This document shows positions 8,752-17,099 of a stretch of DNA of 45,810 nucleotides, one piece after another (position 1 is the stretch's first letter; every line of letters starts with the position of its first letter). Origin of the DNA: an uncultured Pelagibacteraceae bacterium (GTDB lineage Bacteria > Pseudomonadota > Alphaproteobacteria > Pelagibacterales > Pelagibacteraceae); assembly GCA_902555945.1 (NCBI GenBank), contig CACDUS010000011.1, forward strand, positions 1-45,810, in the 5' to 3' direction. Made by a program: the position numbers and the translations under genes. Below the pieces are notes generated by a model. It had not been told where the DNA came from, ran no database searches, and saw only the letters and a list, made by a program, of their open reading frames with translations.

Positions 8752-9331
8752 CGTCAGTATTACCTTTCTGTGCAGTTCTCATTAATAATTTTTCTGTCTC
8801 TTCAGCATCTGCTGAATCTCTCTCTGGCCAATTTCCAGTTTGAATACAAATAATACATCTAAAAACTTCACTAACACCTTGAATAGTTAAAAGTGCACCC
8901 GATAAAGGTATTAAAGATTTAGCCATATAAATTTGAATTTGCGCAGGACTATTCCAGCTCGTTTCCTTAATCTTCCAAGCTAAAGCTGCATATTCATAAC
9001 CATAAAATGCAAGAGCAACAACTCCAGGAAAAAAGAAAATGAAATATAAAACTAAATCAATGTAGGCCTGAGTTTTTTGAGAAAATAATCTATAAATTAC
9101 ATCTCCTCTTACATGTGCTTCAGTTGATAATGTATAAGCCCCAGCCATCATGAAAATAGCACCATACATTTGAAGACTAAAATCAAAATTCCATAAAGTG
9201 GGAGCATTTAATGCATATGCCATAAAAACTTCATAGCAAGTTCCTCCCATTAAGATCACTATACACCATGAAAAAGCTTTACCCATTGAGATGCTTAATC
9301 TGTCTGCGAATTTTATAAATGATCTCATCAT
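8741..9331 (-). CDS. dctQ: TRAP transporter small permease DctQ
   Basis: Small four-helix membrane subunit of the same TRAP transporter, 196 residues. Seen: helices around FSWCIVILMGGTCYEVFMAY, the FSLQMYGAIFMMAGAYTLSTEAHVRGDV stretch (conserved His-Val-Arg-x-Asp) and two further hydrophobic segments. The first two codons are both ATG (9329-9331 and 9326-9328). The first lies inside an 18-base palindrome and has no convincing ribosome binding site, suggesting weak or regulated initiation. It is separated from dctP by a strong hairpin terminator and overlaps dctM by 11 bases. Confidence 0.94.
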   Translation of the reverse strand: MMRSFIKFADRLSISMGKAFSWCIVILMGGTCYEVFMAYALNAPTLWNFDFSLQMYGAIFMMAGAYTLSTEAHVRGDVIYRLFSQKTQAYIDLVLYFIFFFPGVVALAFYGYEYAALAWKIKETSWNSPAQIQIYMAKSLIPLSGALLTIQGVSEVFRCIICIQTGNWPERDSADAEETEKLLMRTAQKGNTDDVI

Positions 9332-9347
9332 AAAACTTAAGTTTTAT
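9330..9347 (-). repeat. 18-base perfect palindrome over the dctQ start codon
   Basis: ATAAAACTTAAGTTTTAT (9330-9347) is a perfect inverted repeat whose edge covers the first dctQ ATG. In RNA it can form a seven-pair hairpin with a four-base loop, placing the start codon at the base of the stem. It might limit translation of dctQM or be a protein binding site. Seen directly; the role is inferred. Confidence 0.5.
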
Positions 9348-9373
9348 TGAATTGTAGTAAATTAATCAAATAA

Positions 9374-9397
9374 AAAAGGGGGCCTAGGCCCCCTTTT
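9374..9397 (-). terminator. Internal rho-independent terminator between dctP and dctQ
   Basis: A GC-rich perfect inverted repeat, GGGGGCC-TA-GGCCCCC (9378-9393), is flanked by A and T runs. In the minus direction it ends in a run of six Ts at its 3' side, a textbook intrinsic terminator. In this very AT-rich context it stands out. It lies 17 bases after the dctP stop and would let most transcripts end after dctP, giving more binding protein than permease. It could work in both directions. Confidence 0.88.
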
Positions 9398-9413
9398 AAA
9401 ATTTTAAAAGTTA

Positions 9414-10571
9414 TTAGATTTTAACTTTTGCAATTGGTCCAAACTCATTTTCATATGCAAGTTTGTAATTAGGCTGATTCATCAGCAAGTATTTCATTAC
9501 TTTCTTCGCATATGCTTTTTGAGAATCAACGATCTTCTTAAAGAAAGGATCTTTCTTATTGAAATCACCGATTACTTTATCCCAACCTTTTAATTGCTCA
9601 GCAAGGATAGCATCTGAAGTTTGGTAAACATTTACTTTATGCTCATTCATTAACTTCGCAAGATCGTTTGAGTATCTTACTAGAGCTTTAAAGTAGTTAT
9701 CACTGTTTGCAGCATAAGCAGCATTCTTCAATATTGCTTGGTGTGCAGGTGATAAACTATTATATGTTTTTTTGTTAACTGGAATCTCAAACATCTCTTG
9801 AGATTGGTGGAAGCTTCCTAAGTGATAATGCTTAGAAACATCTTGCATACCAAATTGAGAGTCTGAAGTTGGGTTGTTAAACTCAGCAGCTTCAATCAAA
9901 CCAGTTTTCATTGCTGGTTGAATTTCACCACCTGGTAATTGTCTAACTACCATTCCCATTGCAGTTAAAACGTTAGTTGCTAGACCAACAGTTCTGTACT
10001 TCATACCTTTTACATCAGATACTTTAGTTACGTTCTTTTTGAACCAACCAAAAGGCTGTGCAGGCATAGGCATATGGAAAAATCCTACATAATCGAAACC
10101 AACTTTTGCAAGTGTTTCATCATATAATTTTCTTCCTCCACCATACTCCATCCATCCCATAACTTCTTGAGATGACATCCCGTATGAAGGACCAGTTCCG
10201 AATAATGATGCAGCAGGATTTTTACCATACCAATATGCAGTCACCCAGTGACCCATATCAACTACACCAGAACTTACCGCTTGTCCGATTTCTGAAGTTT
10301 TTACAACTGCTCCAACCGGCTGAAGATCAATCTGAAGAGAACCTCCAGACATTTCTTTTACCATGTTGCAGTAATCACCAGCCATTTCAAAAAAGATGTT
10401 AGCTCCACTTGGCCATGCAGCTTGCATCTTTAAAGTTTTGTGACCGCTAGCAGTTGCTATGTTTGGCATTGCAACTGTAGCTGCAGCTACAGCACCAGCT
10501 TTAGCAGCAGTTTTAAAGAACTTACGTCTTGAAGATGTTTTAATCTTCAATGATTTATTTTCTTTTGTCAT
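9414..10571 (-). CDS. dctP: TRAP transporter periplasmic binding protein DctP, Tat-exported
   Basis: Periplasmic solute receptor of the TRAP transporter, 385 residues. The N-terminus has a twin-arginine signal (SRRKFFK, Arg15-Arg16, followed by an alanine-rich hydrophobic stretch and probable cleavage near ATA-SG, about residue 41). Arg193 in VKGMKYRTVG matches the conserved arginine that holds the ligand carboxylate in the family. The sequence looks like the FcbT1/TakP group, whose characterised members bind 2-oxo acids, lactate or related acids. A good AGGAG ribosome binding site precedes the ATG. Codons contain more C and G than in most neighbours, which suits high expression. Next to lactate/glycolate-type oxidases, a 2-hydroxy or 2-oxo acid ligand is likely but unproven. 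Confidence 0.93.
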   Translation of the reverse strand: MTKENKSLKIKTSSRRKFFKTAAKAGAVAAATVAMPNIATASGHKTLKMQAAWPSGANIFFEMAGDYCNMVKEMSGGSLQIDLQPVGAVVKTSEIGQAVSSGVVDMGHWVTAYWYGKNPAASLFGTGPSYGMSSQEVMGWMEYGGGRKLYDETLAKVGFDYVGFFHMPMPAQPFGWFKKNVTKVSDVKGMKYRTVGLATNVLTAMGMVVRQLPGGEIQPAMKTGLIEAAEFNNPTSDSQFGMQDVSKHYHLGSFHQSQEMFEIPVNKKTYNSLSPAHQAILKNAAYAANSDNYFKALVRYSNDLAKLMNEHKVNVYQTSDAILAEQLKGWDKVIGDFNKKDPFFKKIVDSQKAYAKKVMKYLLMNQPNYKLAYENEFGPIAKVKI

Positions 10572-10584
10572 TATTACTCCTATT

Positions 10585-10600
10585 AAAGTTAATTAACTTT
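10585..10600. promoter_or_regulatory. 16-base perfect palindrome upstream of dctP (possible operator)
   Basis: AAAGTTAATTAACTTT (10585-10600) is a perfect 16-base palindrome ending four bases before the AGGAG of dctP. It could be an operator for a dimeric regulator or form a small RNA hairpin next to the ribosome binding site. No regulator gene is adjacent. The rest of the 119-base gap (10572-10690) holds only weak promoter-like boxes. Confidence 0.45.
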
Positions 10601-10690
10601 TGTGAATTTAAGCATAGAATTAGATTAGAGTCTTTCTAAAAAAAAGCGTAGATGTCGCAGAAATTTAATTTTTTACAATCTTAAGTAGAA

Positions 10691-11644
10691 TTAATTGACT
10701 TTATTTTTACATTTTCCAGTTTTAAAAAACTCATCAATATTATCTATTGCTAAATTAGCCATCGCTATTCTTGTATCTTTAGTGGCACTGCCTAAATGAG
10801 GTAAAATAAAAGCTGATTTTATTTTTAAATACCCAGGATTAAGATTAGGTTCATTTTTATAAACATCTAAACCAACTGCATAAATTTTTCTTCTATTTAA
10901 TGCATCAATAAGAGCTTCATCGTCAACTATATCTCCTCTTGCAACATTAGTAATTACTGCACCTTTTGGAAAATATTCTACTGTTTCTTTATTAATCATA
11001 TTTTCTGTTTCTTTTGTTGCAGGACAACAAATAGATAGCACGTCAGATACTGAAAAAAGACTTTTAATATTATCATGATAAACAGCACCTTGTTCTTTAT
11101 CTTCGCTTAATTTTGATCGATTATGGTAATGAATTATCATTCCCAGTGACCTTGCTATTTTTGCAATTTTTTGACCTATTCTGCCCATTCCTAAAATTCC
11201 CAATCTTGTTCCAGTTAATTGTTTTCCAATTAAATAATCTGCCGACCATTTCCAGCCGCCCTCTCTAGCAGACTCGATACCTTCTGCTGCTCTTCTACAT
11301 GCACCCAAAATTAATAGAACACCTATTTCAGCAGTTGCATCTGACAATACTTCAGGAGTATTTGTAACAGCTATGCCTTTTTTTTTAGCAGCTTCTAAAT
11401 CTATGTTACCAAAACCAACTGCAAAGTTTGAAATAATCTTAATTGTATCGGGCAATTTATTAATTGTTTCCTTATCCATCTTGTCTGTTAGTGATGTTAA
11501 TATTCCGTCACAACCCTTGCTCAATTCTATTACTTTTGATTGAGAATACAGTTCATCGTTAGAATTGAATATTGGTTCAAAAGTATTTGAAGCTTTATCC
11601 TCACTGTCTTTAATCAGTTTTCTTGTAATCAAAATTTTTTTCAT
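10691..11644 (-). CDS. D-isomer-specific 2-hydroxyacid dehydrogenase (glyoxylate/hydroxypyruvate reductase type)
   Basis: Cytoplasmic NAD(P)-dependent enzyme interconverting a 2-oxo acid and a D-2-hydroxy acid, for example glyoxylate and glycolate or hydroxypyruvate and glycerate. In its 317 residues the Rossmann motif GILGMGRIGQ is seen. The catalytic residues are Arg in NVARGDIVDD, Glu in GLDVYKNEPN and His in LPHLGSAT. It most resembles the GhrB/GyaR group. It lies 18 bases downstream of the FAD-linked oxidase gene and is the last gene of the hydroxyacid run, 119 bases before dctP. The direction and substrate are not decidable from the sequence. SerA is less likely because no ACT domain is present. 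Confidence 0.88.
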   Translation of the reverse strand: MKKILITRKLIKDSEDKASNTFEPIFNSNDELYSQSKVIELSKGCDGILTSLTDKMDKETINKLPDTIKIISNFAVGFGNIDLEAAKKKGIAVTNTPEVLSDATAEIGVLLILGACRRAAEGIESAREGGWKWSADYLIGKQLTGTRLGILGMGRIGQKIAKIARSLGMIIHYHNRSKLSEDKEQGAVYHDNIKSLFSVSDVLSICCPATKETENMINKETVEYFPKGAVITNVARGDIVDDEALIDALNRRKIYAVGLDVYKNEPNLNPGYLKIKSAFILPHLGSATKDTRIAMANLAIDNIDEFFKTGKCKNKVN

Positions 11645-11662
11645 AAATTATTCTTTTAATTA

Positions 11663-13036
11663 TCAGTTAAGATCAAATATTTTACCTGGATTCATTATAT
11701 TGTTTGGATCTAATGTTCTTTTAATTGATTTCATTACTGGAATATTATCAGGATGTTGTTCTAGCAAATACTCTTTTTTGTGAAGCCCCACACCATGTTC
11801 ACCAGTAATAGTTCCATTAAGCTCTAGTGATTTTTTTATTAGCGTATCGTTGAAAGCTCTAATTTTTTTATAACTTTCCTTATTTTCTGGATCAAAAGGT
11901 AAAATCACATGAAAATTCCCGTCACCCATATGGCCTACCATTGGAGCTCTAACTCCAAATTTTTTTGCTTGCTCTTCTGCAAATTTTACACACTCTGTGA
12001 TCTTAGATATTGGAACACATACATCAGTTGAATAAACTCTACCATTGTTGATTAGAGCTTTAACAGAATAATATACATCCCACCTAGCTTTCCAAATTTT
12101 ATTTCTTTCCTCTAAATCCTTAGCCCACTTAAATGAGCTGCCATTATTATCTTTTGATATTTCCTCTACAATTTTTATGTTTTCATTATTAGAAATTTCA
12201 GATCCATGAAATTCAAAAAATAAAGTTGGTACTTCCTGAATGTCTTTTAGTTTAGAATAATTTATGCTTATGCCCATTTGTTCTTTATTAAGCATCTCTA
12301 TTCTTGCTATTGGGACACCATATTGAATAACCTGTTGAGCCGTCATTACAGCATCCTCTAAAGAAGGAAAATGGCAAACAGCACTCATTATATTTTCTGG
12401 TATTGGGGACAACCTTACATGAACTTCAGTGATAATACCTAAAGTTCCCTCTGATCCTATAAATAAATTTGTTAAATTATAACCTGCAGATGTTTTTTTA
12501 GTTCTACCACCAGTTTTTATAATATCACCATTAGGCAAAACTACCGTAAGACCTGAAATAACTGTTTTCATGGTTCCATATTTTACCGCCATTGTACCTG
12601 ATGCAGAGGTCGAAGCCATTCCACCTAAGGCAGCATTAGCTCCTGGGTCAATTGGAAAAAAAACTCCATCCTCTCTTAAATACTCATTCAATTGTTCTCT
12701 TGTTACACAAGCTTGAACTCTACAATCAAAATCCTCAACATTAACACTTAAAATTTTATTCATCTTCTCCAAACAGATGGTTATGCCATTTTCATTACCC
12801 ACAACATTTCCTTCTAAAGAAGTTCCTGTTCCAAACGGAACAACAGGGATTTTATGTTCATTGCATAATTTTAATATTTTTGAAACTTCTTCATTAGTTT
12901 CTGGAAAAACTACTGCTTGAGATAAAACTGGGTCATAAGTATCTTCACCTCTAGCATAATTAGCTCTCGCAGACTCAGAGGTTGAAAACCTTCCATTAAG
13001 CATTTTCTTTAACTCTGCTTGGACTTGTTCATTCAT
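11663..13036 (-). CDS. FAD-linked oxidase, GlcD / D-lactate dehydrogenase type
   Basis: VAO-family flavoenzyme, 457 residues, oxidising a D-2-hydroxy acid (D-lactate, glycolate or similar) to the 2-oxo acid. Seen: FAD-binding PVVPFGTGTSLEGNV with the PP-loop, DPGANAALGGMASTSASG and GSEGTLGIITEV. Near the C-terminus are GHMGDGNFHVILPFD and the FAD-linked-oxidase signature EHGVGLHKKEYL. There is no GlcE or GlcF partner beside it, so a single-subunit D-lactate dehydrogenase-like enzyme is more likely than the three-part glycolate oxidase. No signal peptide is visible. Electrons probably pass to quinone or a cytochrome. It sits between the aminotransferase and the D-2-hydroxyacid dehydrogenase. 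Confidence 0.88.
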   Translation of the reverse strand: MNEQVQAELKKMLNGRFSTSESARANYARGEDTYDPVLSQAVVFPETNEEVSKILKLCNEHKIPVVPFGTGTSLEGNVVGNENGITICLEKMNKILSVNVEDFDCRVQACVTREQLNEYLREDGVFFPIDPGANAALGGMASTSASGTMAVKYGTMKTVISGLTVVLPNGDIIKTGGRTKKTSAGYNLTNLFIGSEGTLGIITEVHVRLSPIPENIMSAVCHFPSLEDAVMTAQQVIQYGVPIARIEMLNKEQMGISINYSKLKDIQEVPTLFFEFHGSEISNNENIKIVEEISKDNNGSSFKWAKDLEERNKIWKARWDVYYSVKALINNGRVYSTDVCVPISKITECVKFAEEQAKKFGVRAPMVGHMGDGNFHVILPFDPENKESYKKIRAFNDTLIKKSLELNGTITGEHGVGLHKKEYLLEQHPDNIPVMKSIKRTLDPNNIMNPGKIFDLN

Positions 13037-13074
13037 ATTATTTGATATTATTAAAGAATTACAAAAAAAACATC

Positions 13075-14241
13075 TTATTTAGTGAGCATTTTCTTTATAT
13101 TCTCTAAAGCTTGAGAAATATTATCTCTAGACGCAGCAAAACTAAATCTAACATAATCACTGCAAGTTTTTCCAAATGCAGTTCCAGGTACTATTGCCAC
13201 ACCTGCTTCATGCATTGCCTTTTTACAAAATTCAGATCCGTTCATACCTGTTCCAATAACTTTAGGAAAAGCATAAAAAGCACCACCAGGTAAACTACAT
13301 TCAACACCCGGTAAACCATTCAGACCTTCGTGGATTAGTTTTCTTCTTGCTGTAAATTTTTCCATCATCTCATGAATTGAGTCATCTGGACCGTCCAAAG
13401 CGGCAATACCCGCAAACTGAGCTGCAGCGTTTACACAAGATACACTATTGATTAATAATTTATTTACATGTTCAATTAAGTTTTCTGGCCAAAAACTCCA
13501 ACCTAGTCTCCATCCAGTCATTGAATATGCCTTACTCCATCCTTCTAAAACAATTAATCTATCTCTTAATTCTGGATAATTAAAAAAAGTAGGCATTTCT
13601 TTATTATCAAAAATTTGTCTACTATAAATTTCATCACTTAAAATAGTTACATGAGGATGTTTTTTTAATCCTTCTGCCAATTTATCAATTTCTGATTTTT
13701 CAACAAAACTTCCTGTAGGATTATTAGGGTTAATTAAAATTAACAATCTGGTTTTTTCAGTTATTAAAGATAAAATTTTTTCTGCACTAAATTTTAGATC
13801 TTTATCTTCGGTAAGATCATATGGAACTGCAGTAGAGCCAGTATAATTTATCATCGACTCATAAATTGGAAAAGCAGGTGTTGGGTGTATTATTTCTGCC
13901 CCAGGTTCTCCAAAACATTGTATTGCATAATGCATAGTAGGTTTACCACCTGGCATTATAAGAATTCTTTCAGGATCTACATCTGTACTGTAACGTTTCT
14001 TAATCCATCTAGTTACTGCTTGTCTACACTCTAAAATTCCGTTTGATAAAACATAACCATGATGACCATCATCTAAAGCTTTTTTTGCAGCATCAACAAC
14101 GTGTTTAGGTGTTTTAAAATCAGGCTGACCTAAACCTAAGTGTATCATTGGTTTTCCTTGAGCCTCTAATTTTTTTGCTTCAGCTAAAACTGAAAACGCA
14201 GACTCTGTTCCTAGTCTTTCTAAACTTGTTGCTAATTTCAT
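13075..14241 (-). CDS. Class I/II pyridoxal-phosphate aminotransferase
   Basis: Fold-type I PLP aminotransferase, 388 residues. Seen: substrate-region LGLGQPDFKTPKHV, LINPNNPTGSFVEKSEID with the PLP-contacting Asn, ILSDEIYSRQIF (Asp and Tyr contacts), and the Schiff-base lysine in EGWSKAYSMTGWRLGW. The C-terminal Arg that binds the substrate carboxylate is in DYVRFSFAASRDNI. It resembles the aspartate/alanine-type aminotransferases often annotated broadly. Surrounded by 2-hydroxyacid oxidases, it could turn the 2-oxo acids they make into amino acids (for example pyruvate to alanine or glyoxylate to glycine), which is inference. It ends 38 bases before the FAD-oxidase start and begins 5 bases after the second lldD-like gene. 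Confidence 0.92.
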   Translation of the reverse strand: MKLATSLERLGTESAFSVLAEAKKLEAQGKPMIHLGLGQPDFKTPKHVVDAAKKALDDGHHGYVLSNGILECRQAVTRWIKKRYSTDVDPERILIMPGGKPTMHYAIQCFGEPGAEIIHPTPAFPIYESMINYTGSTAVPYDLTEDKDLKFSAEKILSLITEKTRLLILINPNNPTGSFVEKSEIDKLAEGLKKHPHVTILSDEIYSRQIFDNKEMPTFFNYPELRDRLIVLEGWSKAYSMTGWRLGWSFWPENLIEHVNKLLINSVSCVNAAAQFAGIAALDGPDDSIHEMMEKFTARRKLIHEGLNGLPGVECSLPGGAFYAFPKVIGTGMNGSEFCKKAMHEAGVAIVPGTAFGKTCSDYVRFSFAASRDNISQALENIKKMLTK

Positions 14242-14246
14242 AATTT

Positions 14247-15410
14247 TTACTTTTTATAAGAAGTTCTATAAATTAATTTTGAACTATTCAACTCTTTTAA
14301 GTTTTTGCAGCCCATTAAAACCATATTCCTATTTATCTCATCGTGCATGTTTTTAAGCAATTGTTCAACTCCCTGCTGACCCCCTGCGGCTAAAGAGAAC
14401 AAAAACATTTTTCCAAAACTGCATGCTTTAGCACCTGCTGCAAGAGCTTTTAAGACATGGGTACCACGTCTTACACCTCCATCTAAAATAATTTCGAGCT
14501 TATCACCTACAGCATCTGCAATAGCTTTAACTTGATCGAAAGGAGATCTTGATCCATCAAGTTGTCTTCCTCCATGATTTGAAATCATTATTGCTGTACA
14601 TCCAATATCGATAGCTCTTTTTGCATCTTCGACTGACATCACACCTTTCAATGCAAATGGACCATTCCATTTTTTAACGCAATATTCAGCATCTTTCCAA
14701 TTCATTGCAGGATCATATTGTTCGTTAATATATTCAATGACTGATTTAGCAATATTTGTGCCTTTGTCAGTTTTTGTTGCAACATTAGCTAATTTAAATT
14801 TTCCATGAGTTAAATAATTAAAAACCCAATTAGGATGCAGCGCAAAACTCATTAAACTCTGTAAAGTTAATTTTGGTGGAGTCGTAAATCCAGTTCGATG
14901 ATCTCTTTCTCTATTACCTGCAACTAAGGTATCAACGGTCAAACACATGCCATCAAACCCAGATCTTTTACAACGATCTATTAAATCATTAGTAATTGAT
15001 TGATCCTTATGAACATAAAGCTGAAATAGTTTTGGACCACCAGAAATATTTGAAATCTCCTCAATAGTGTTATTAGCCATTGTAGACATACTGTAAAATG
15101 TTCCAAATTTATCAGCAGCTCTAGCCGAAGCCTTATCACCCTCATGATGGTAAAGTCTTTGCATTGCACAAGGTGATAAAAAAATTGGCATATTAATTTT
15201 TTTACCAAAAATAGTTGTTGATAGATCTGGTTTGCCAACACTTGCAAGTATATTAGGGACTAAGTCACAATCATCAAAAGATTTTGTATTTCTTTTAAGA
15301 GTAATTTCATCATCAGCTCCACCGTCAATATAATGAAAAATTGGTGAAGGTAATTTTTTTTTTGCTAAATTTCTAAAATCCTCAAAATTATAACAATCTT
15401 TTAAGGTCAC
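14247..15410 (-). CDS. FMN-dependent 2-hydroxyacid dehydrogenase, second of tandem pair (LldD-like)
   Basis: Oxidises an L-2-hydroxy acid (L-lactate or glycolate type) to the 2-oxo acid using FMN. Its 387 residues show Tyr27 in FHYIDGGADDE, Lys255 in FALKGVMS, catalytic His279 and Arg282 in SNHGGRQLDGSRSPFD, and the FMN-phosphate region ILDGGVRRGTHVLKALAAGA. The start is GTG and overlaps the TAG stop of the upstream paralogue by one base (TAGTG). It aligns without gaps to that paralogue over at least the first 280 residues, so the pair arose by tandem duplication. Active-site residues are kept in both, so they probably differ in substrate. L-lactate is the default guess. Confidence 0.9.
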   Translation of the reverse strand: MTLKDCYNFEDFRNLAKKKLPSPIFHYIDGGADDEITLKRNTKSFDDCDLVPNILASVGKPDLSTTIFGKKINMPIFLSPCAMQRLYHHEGDKASARAADKFGTFYSMSTMANNTIEEISNISGGPKLFQLYVHKDQSITNDLIDRCKRSGFDGMCLTVDTLVAGNRERDHRTGFTTPPKLTLQSLMSFALHPNWVFNYLTHGKFKLANVATKTDKGTNIAKSVIEYINEQYDPAMNWKDAEYCVKKWNGPFALKGVMSVEDAKRAIDIGCTAIMISNHGGRQLDGSRSPFDQVKAIADAVGDKLEIILDGGVRRGTHVLKALAAGAKACSFGKMFLFSLAAGGQQGVEQLLKNMHDEINRNMVLMGCKNLKELNSSKLIYRTSYKK

Positions 15411-16561
15411 TATCTTCTGAATCTTAAATTGCTTCTACTTAATTCTGAAATATTTGTGCAACCCATTAATTTCATATCTCTTACTAATTCAGATTTATAT
15501 TTTTCTAAAGCTCTTTCAACACCTGCTTGTCCTGCAGCAGCTAATGCATAAAGATAAAGTCTTCCACCAGAACAAGCCTTAGCACCCAAAGATAATGCTT
15601 TTAACATATGTGTTCCTCTATGAATTCCACCTTCACAAATTACATCTAATTTATCTCCAACAGCATCAACAATTTCTGCAAGCTGATCAAAGGGCGATCT
15701 AGATCCATCAAGTTGTCTACCACCATGATTAGAAACCATTATTCCAGTACATCCAATATCGACTGCTTTTTTTGCATCTTCAACACTCATAATTCCCTTT
15801 AAAGCAAAGTGACCACCCCATTGAGCACAAAGTTTTTCGGCATCTTTCCAATTCATAGATTGATCCAACATAGTTGAAAAATAATTTCCGATTGAAGTAT
15901 TTGTGCTAGTTCCTTCTTTTACATAATCCTGAAGATGCGGTAATTCAAATTTACCTTTAGTTAAATAATTTATTCCCCACATTGGTTTAGTTGCAAAACT
16001 AAATAAACTAGATAGTGTAAGTTTAGGTGGAGATGTAAAACCAGTTCTCAAATCTCTTTCTCTATTTCCTCCTGTAATTGTATCTACTGTCAGAGCCATT
16101 ACATCAAATTTGGCAGCTTTTGCTCTTTCCAAACATGAATCATTTAATCCTCTATCTTTATGAAAATAAAACTGAAACATCTTTGGAGTATCAATCATAG
16201 AAGATATTTCTTCAACACTTACTGTGGCCAATGCTGAAACACCAAACATAGTATTAAATTTTTTTGCTGCCTTTCCAACTGCTCTTTCACCATCATAATG
16301 AAAAAGTCTTTGAAGAGCAGTGGGCGCTAAATAAAAAGGTAAATCTAATTTTTTACCAAAAATTGTAGTCGACAAATCAACATCCTCAACTCCTCTTAAA
16401 ACATTTGGAACTAAATCAACATCATCAAATGCACTTGTGTTTCTTGCATAAGTAATTTCATCATCTGCCGCACCATCAATATAGTGAAAAATAGGTGAAG
16501 GTAATTTTTTTTTAGCAAGTTTTCTAAAATCACTAAAATTGTGACAATCTTTTAAATTCAT
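15410..16561 (-). CDS. FMN-dependent 2-hydroxyacid dehydrogenase, first of tandem pair (LldD-like)
   Basis: Paralogue of the gene that follows it, 383 residues, with the same catalytic set: Tyr27 in FHYIDGAADDE, Lys255 in FALKGIMS, His279 and Arg282 in SNHGGRQLDGSRSPFDQ, and CEGGIHRGTHMLKALSLGA for the FMN phosphate. Differences between the copies gather in residues 50-130 and 190-240, the latter the usual variable loop that decides membrane contact and electron acceptor. The family includes L-lactate dehydrogenase LldD, glycolate oxidase and flavocytochrome b2. It begins 9 bases after the PagL-like gene, so it may be read through from the cytochrome c maturation operon. Confidence 0.9.
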   Translation of the reverse strand: MNLKDCHNFSDFRKLAKKKLPSPIFHYIDGAADDEITYARNTSAFDDVDLVPNVLRGVEDVDLSTTIFGKKLDLPFYLAPTALQRLFHYDGERAVGKAAKKFNTMFGVSALATVSVEEISSMIDTPKMFQFYFHKDRGLNDSCLERAKAAKFDVMALTVDTITGGNRERDLRTGFTSPPKLTLSSLFSFATKPMWGINYLTKGKFELPHLQDYVKEGTSTNTSIGNYFSTMLDQSMNWKDAEKLCAQWGGHFALKGIMSVEDAKKAVDIGCTGIMVSNHGGRQLDGSRSPFDQLAEIVDAVGDKLDVICEGGIHRGTHMLKALSLGAKACSGGRLYLYALAAAGQAGVERALEKYKSELVRDMKLMGCTNISELSRSNLRFRR

Positions 16562-16570
16562 TAATAATGA

Positions 16571-17092
16571 TTAAAACTTTTTAAGAAAATTAAACATATA
16601 ACTATTTGCCCCAGGATTTTTATCTCCTAAACTAGCATTTGATAAATGATTATATGAAAAACCGAATTGACTTTCTTTTGGTAATTCTAATGATAGTTGA
16701 ACTTCACTTTTAAACTCTAAAGCATGTCCTAAATCTTTTCCATCTCCTTGATTATAATATCCAGGTGCAAAACTCGGGGTAAAATTTAAACTACCAAGTT
16801 TATAATGTGCCTGCACTCCAGTATAAAAATATGATGCATTGTCAGCAGTTATCATTGCACCAGTTATAGGTGATAAATTTCCTAAAAAAGTGTCCCTATT
16901 GAAATCTTCATTTTGATGTTGAAAACCTATTAACGTTGATCTTTTTCCGTCATCACTAAAATCAAACATTCCAGTGTAAATATTAAATTCTGTATTATTG
17001 TTATTTATTTTTTTAGATTCTTCAGCTTGTAATGAAAAAGAAAACAGAGAAACAAAAACTATTATAATTAATTTTTTAAATTGCATATTCAA
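16571..17092 (-). CDS. PagL-like lipid A deacylase / acyloxyacyl hydrolase family protein
   Basis: Predicted outer-membrane beta-barrel enzyme of the PagL-like family, 173 residues, which would remove an acyl chain from lipid A. Seen: a signal peptide ending near LQAEE (about residue 23), alternating hydrophobic strands, and the motif YNHLSNASLGDKNPG with His149 and Ser151 placed like the PagL catalytic His-x-Ser. In Pseudomonas PagL the acid residue is Glu twelve positions after the Ser; here that position is Asn163 (GANS). The C-terminus ends in Phe, as outer-membrane barrels do. It lies 7 bases after ccmH. Its place at the end of the ccm run is unusual. The start could be the second Met (17086). 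Confidence 0.78.
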   Translation of the reverse strand: MNMQFKKLIIIVFVSLFSFSLQAEESKKINNNNTEFNIYTGMFDFSDDGKRSTLIGFQHQNEDFNRDTFLGNLSPITGAMITADNASYFYTGVQAHYKLGSLNFTPSFAPGYYNQGDGKDLGHALEFKSEVQLSLELPKESQFGFSYNHLSNASLGDKNPGANSYMFNFLKKF

Positions 17093-17099
17093 AATAAAT

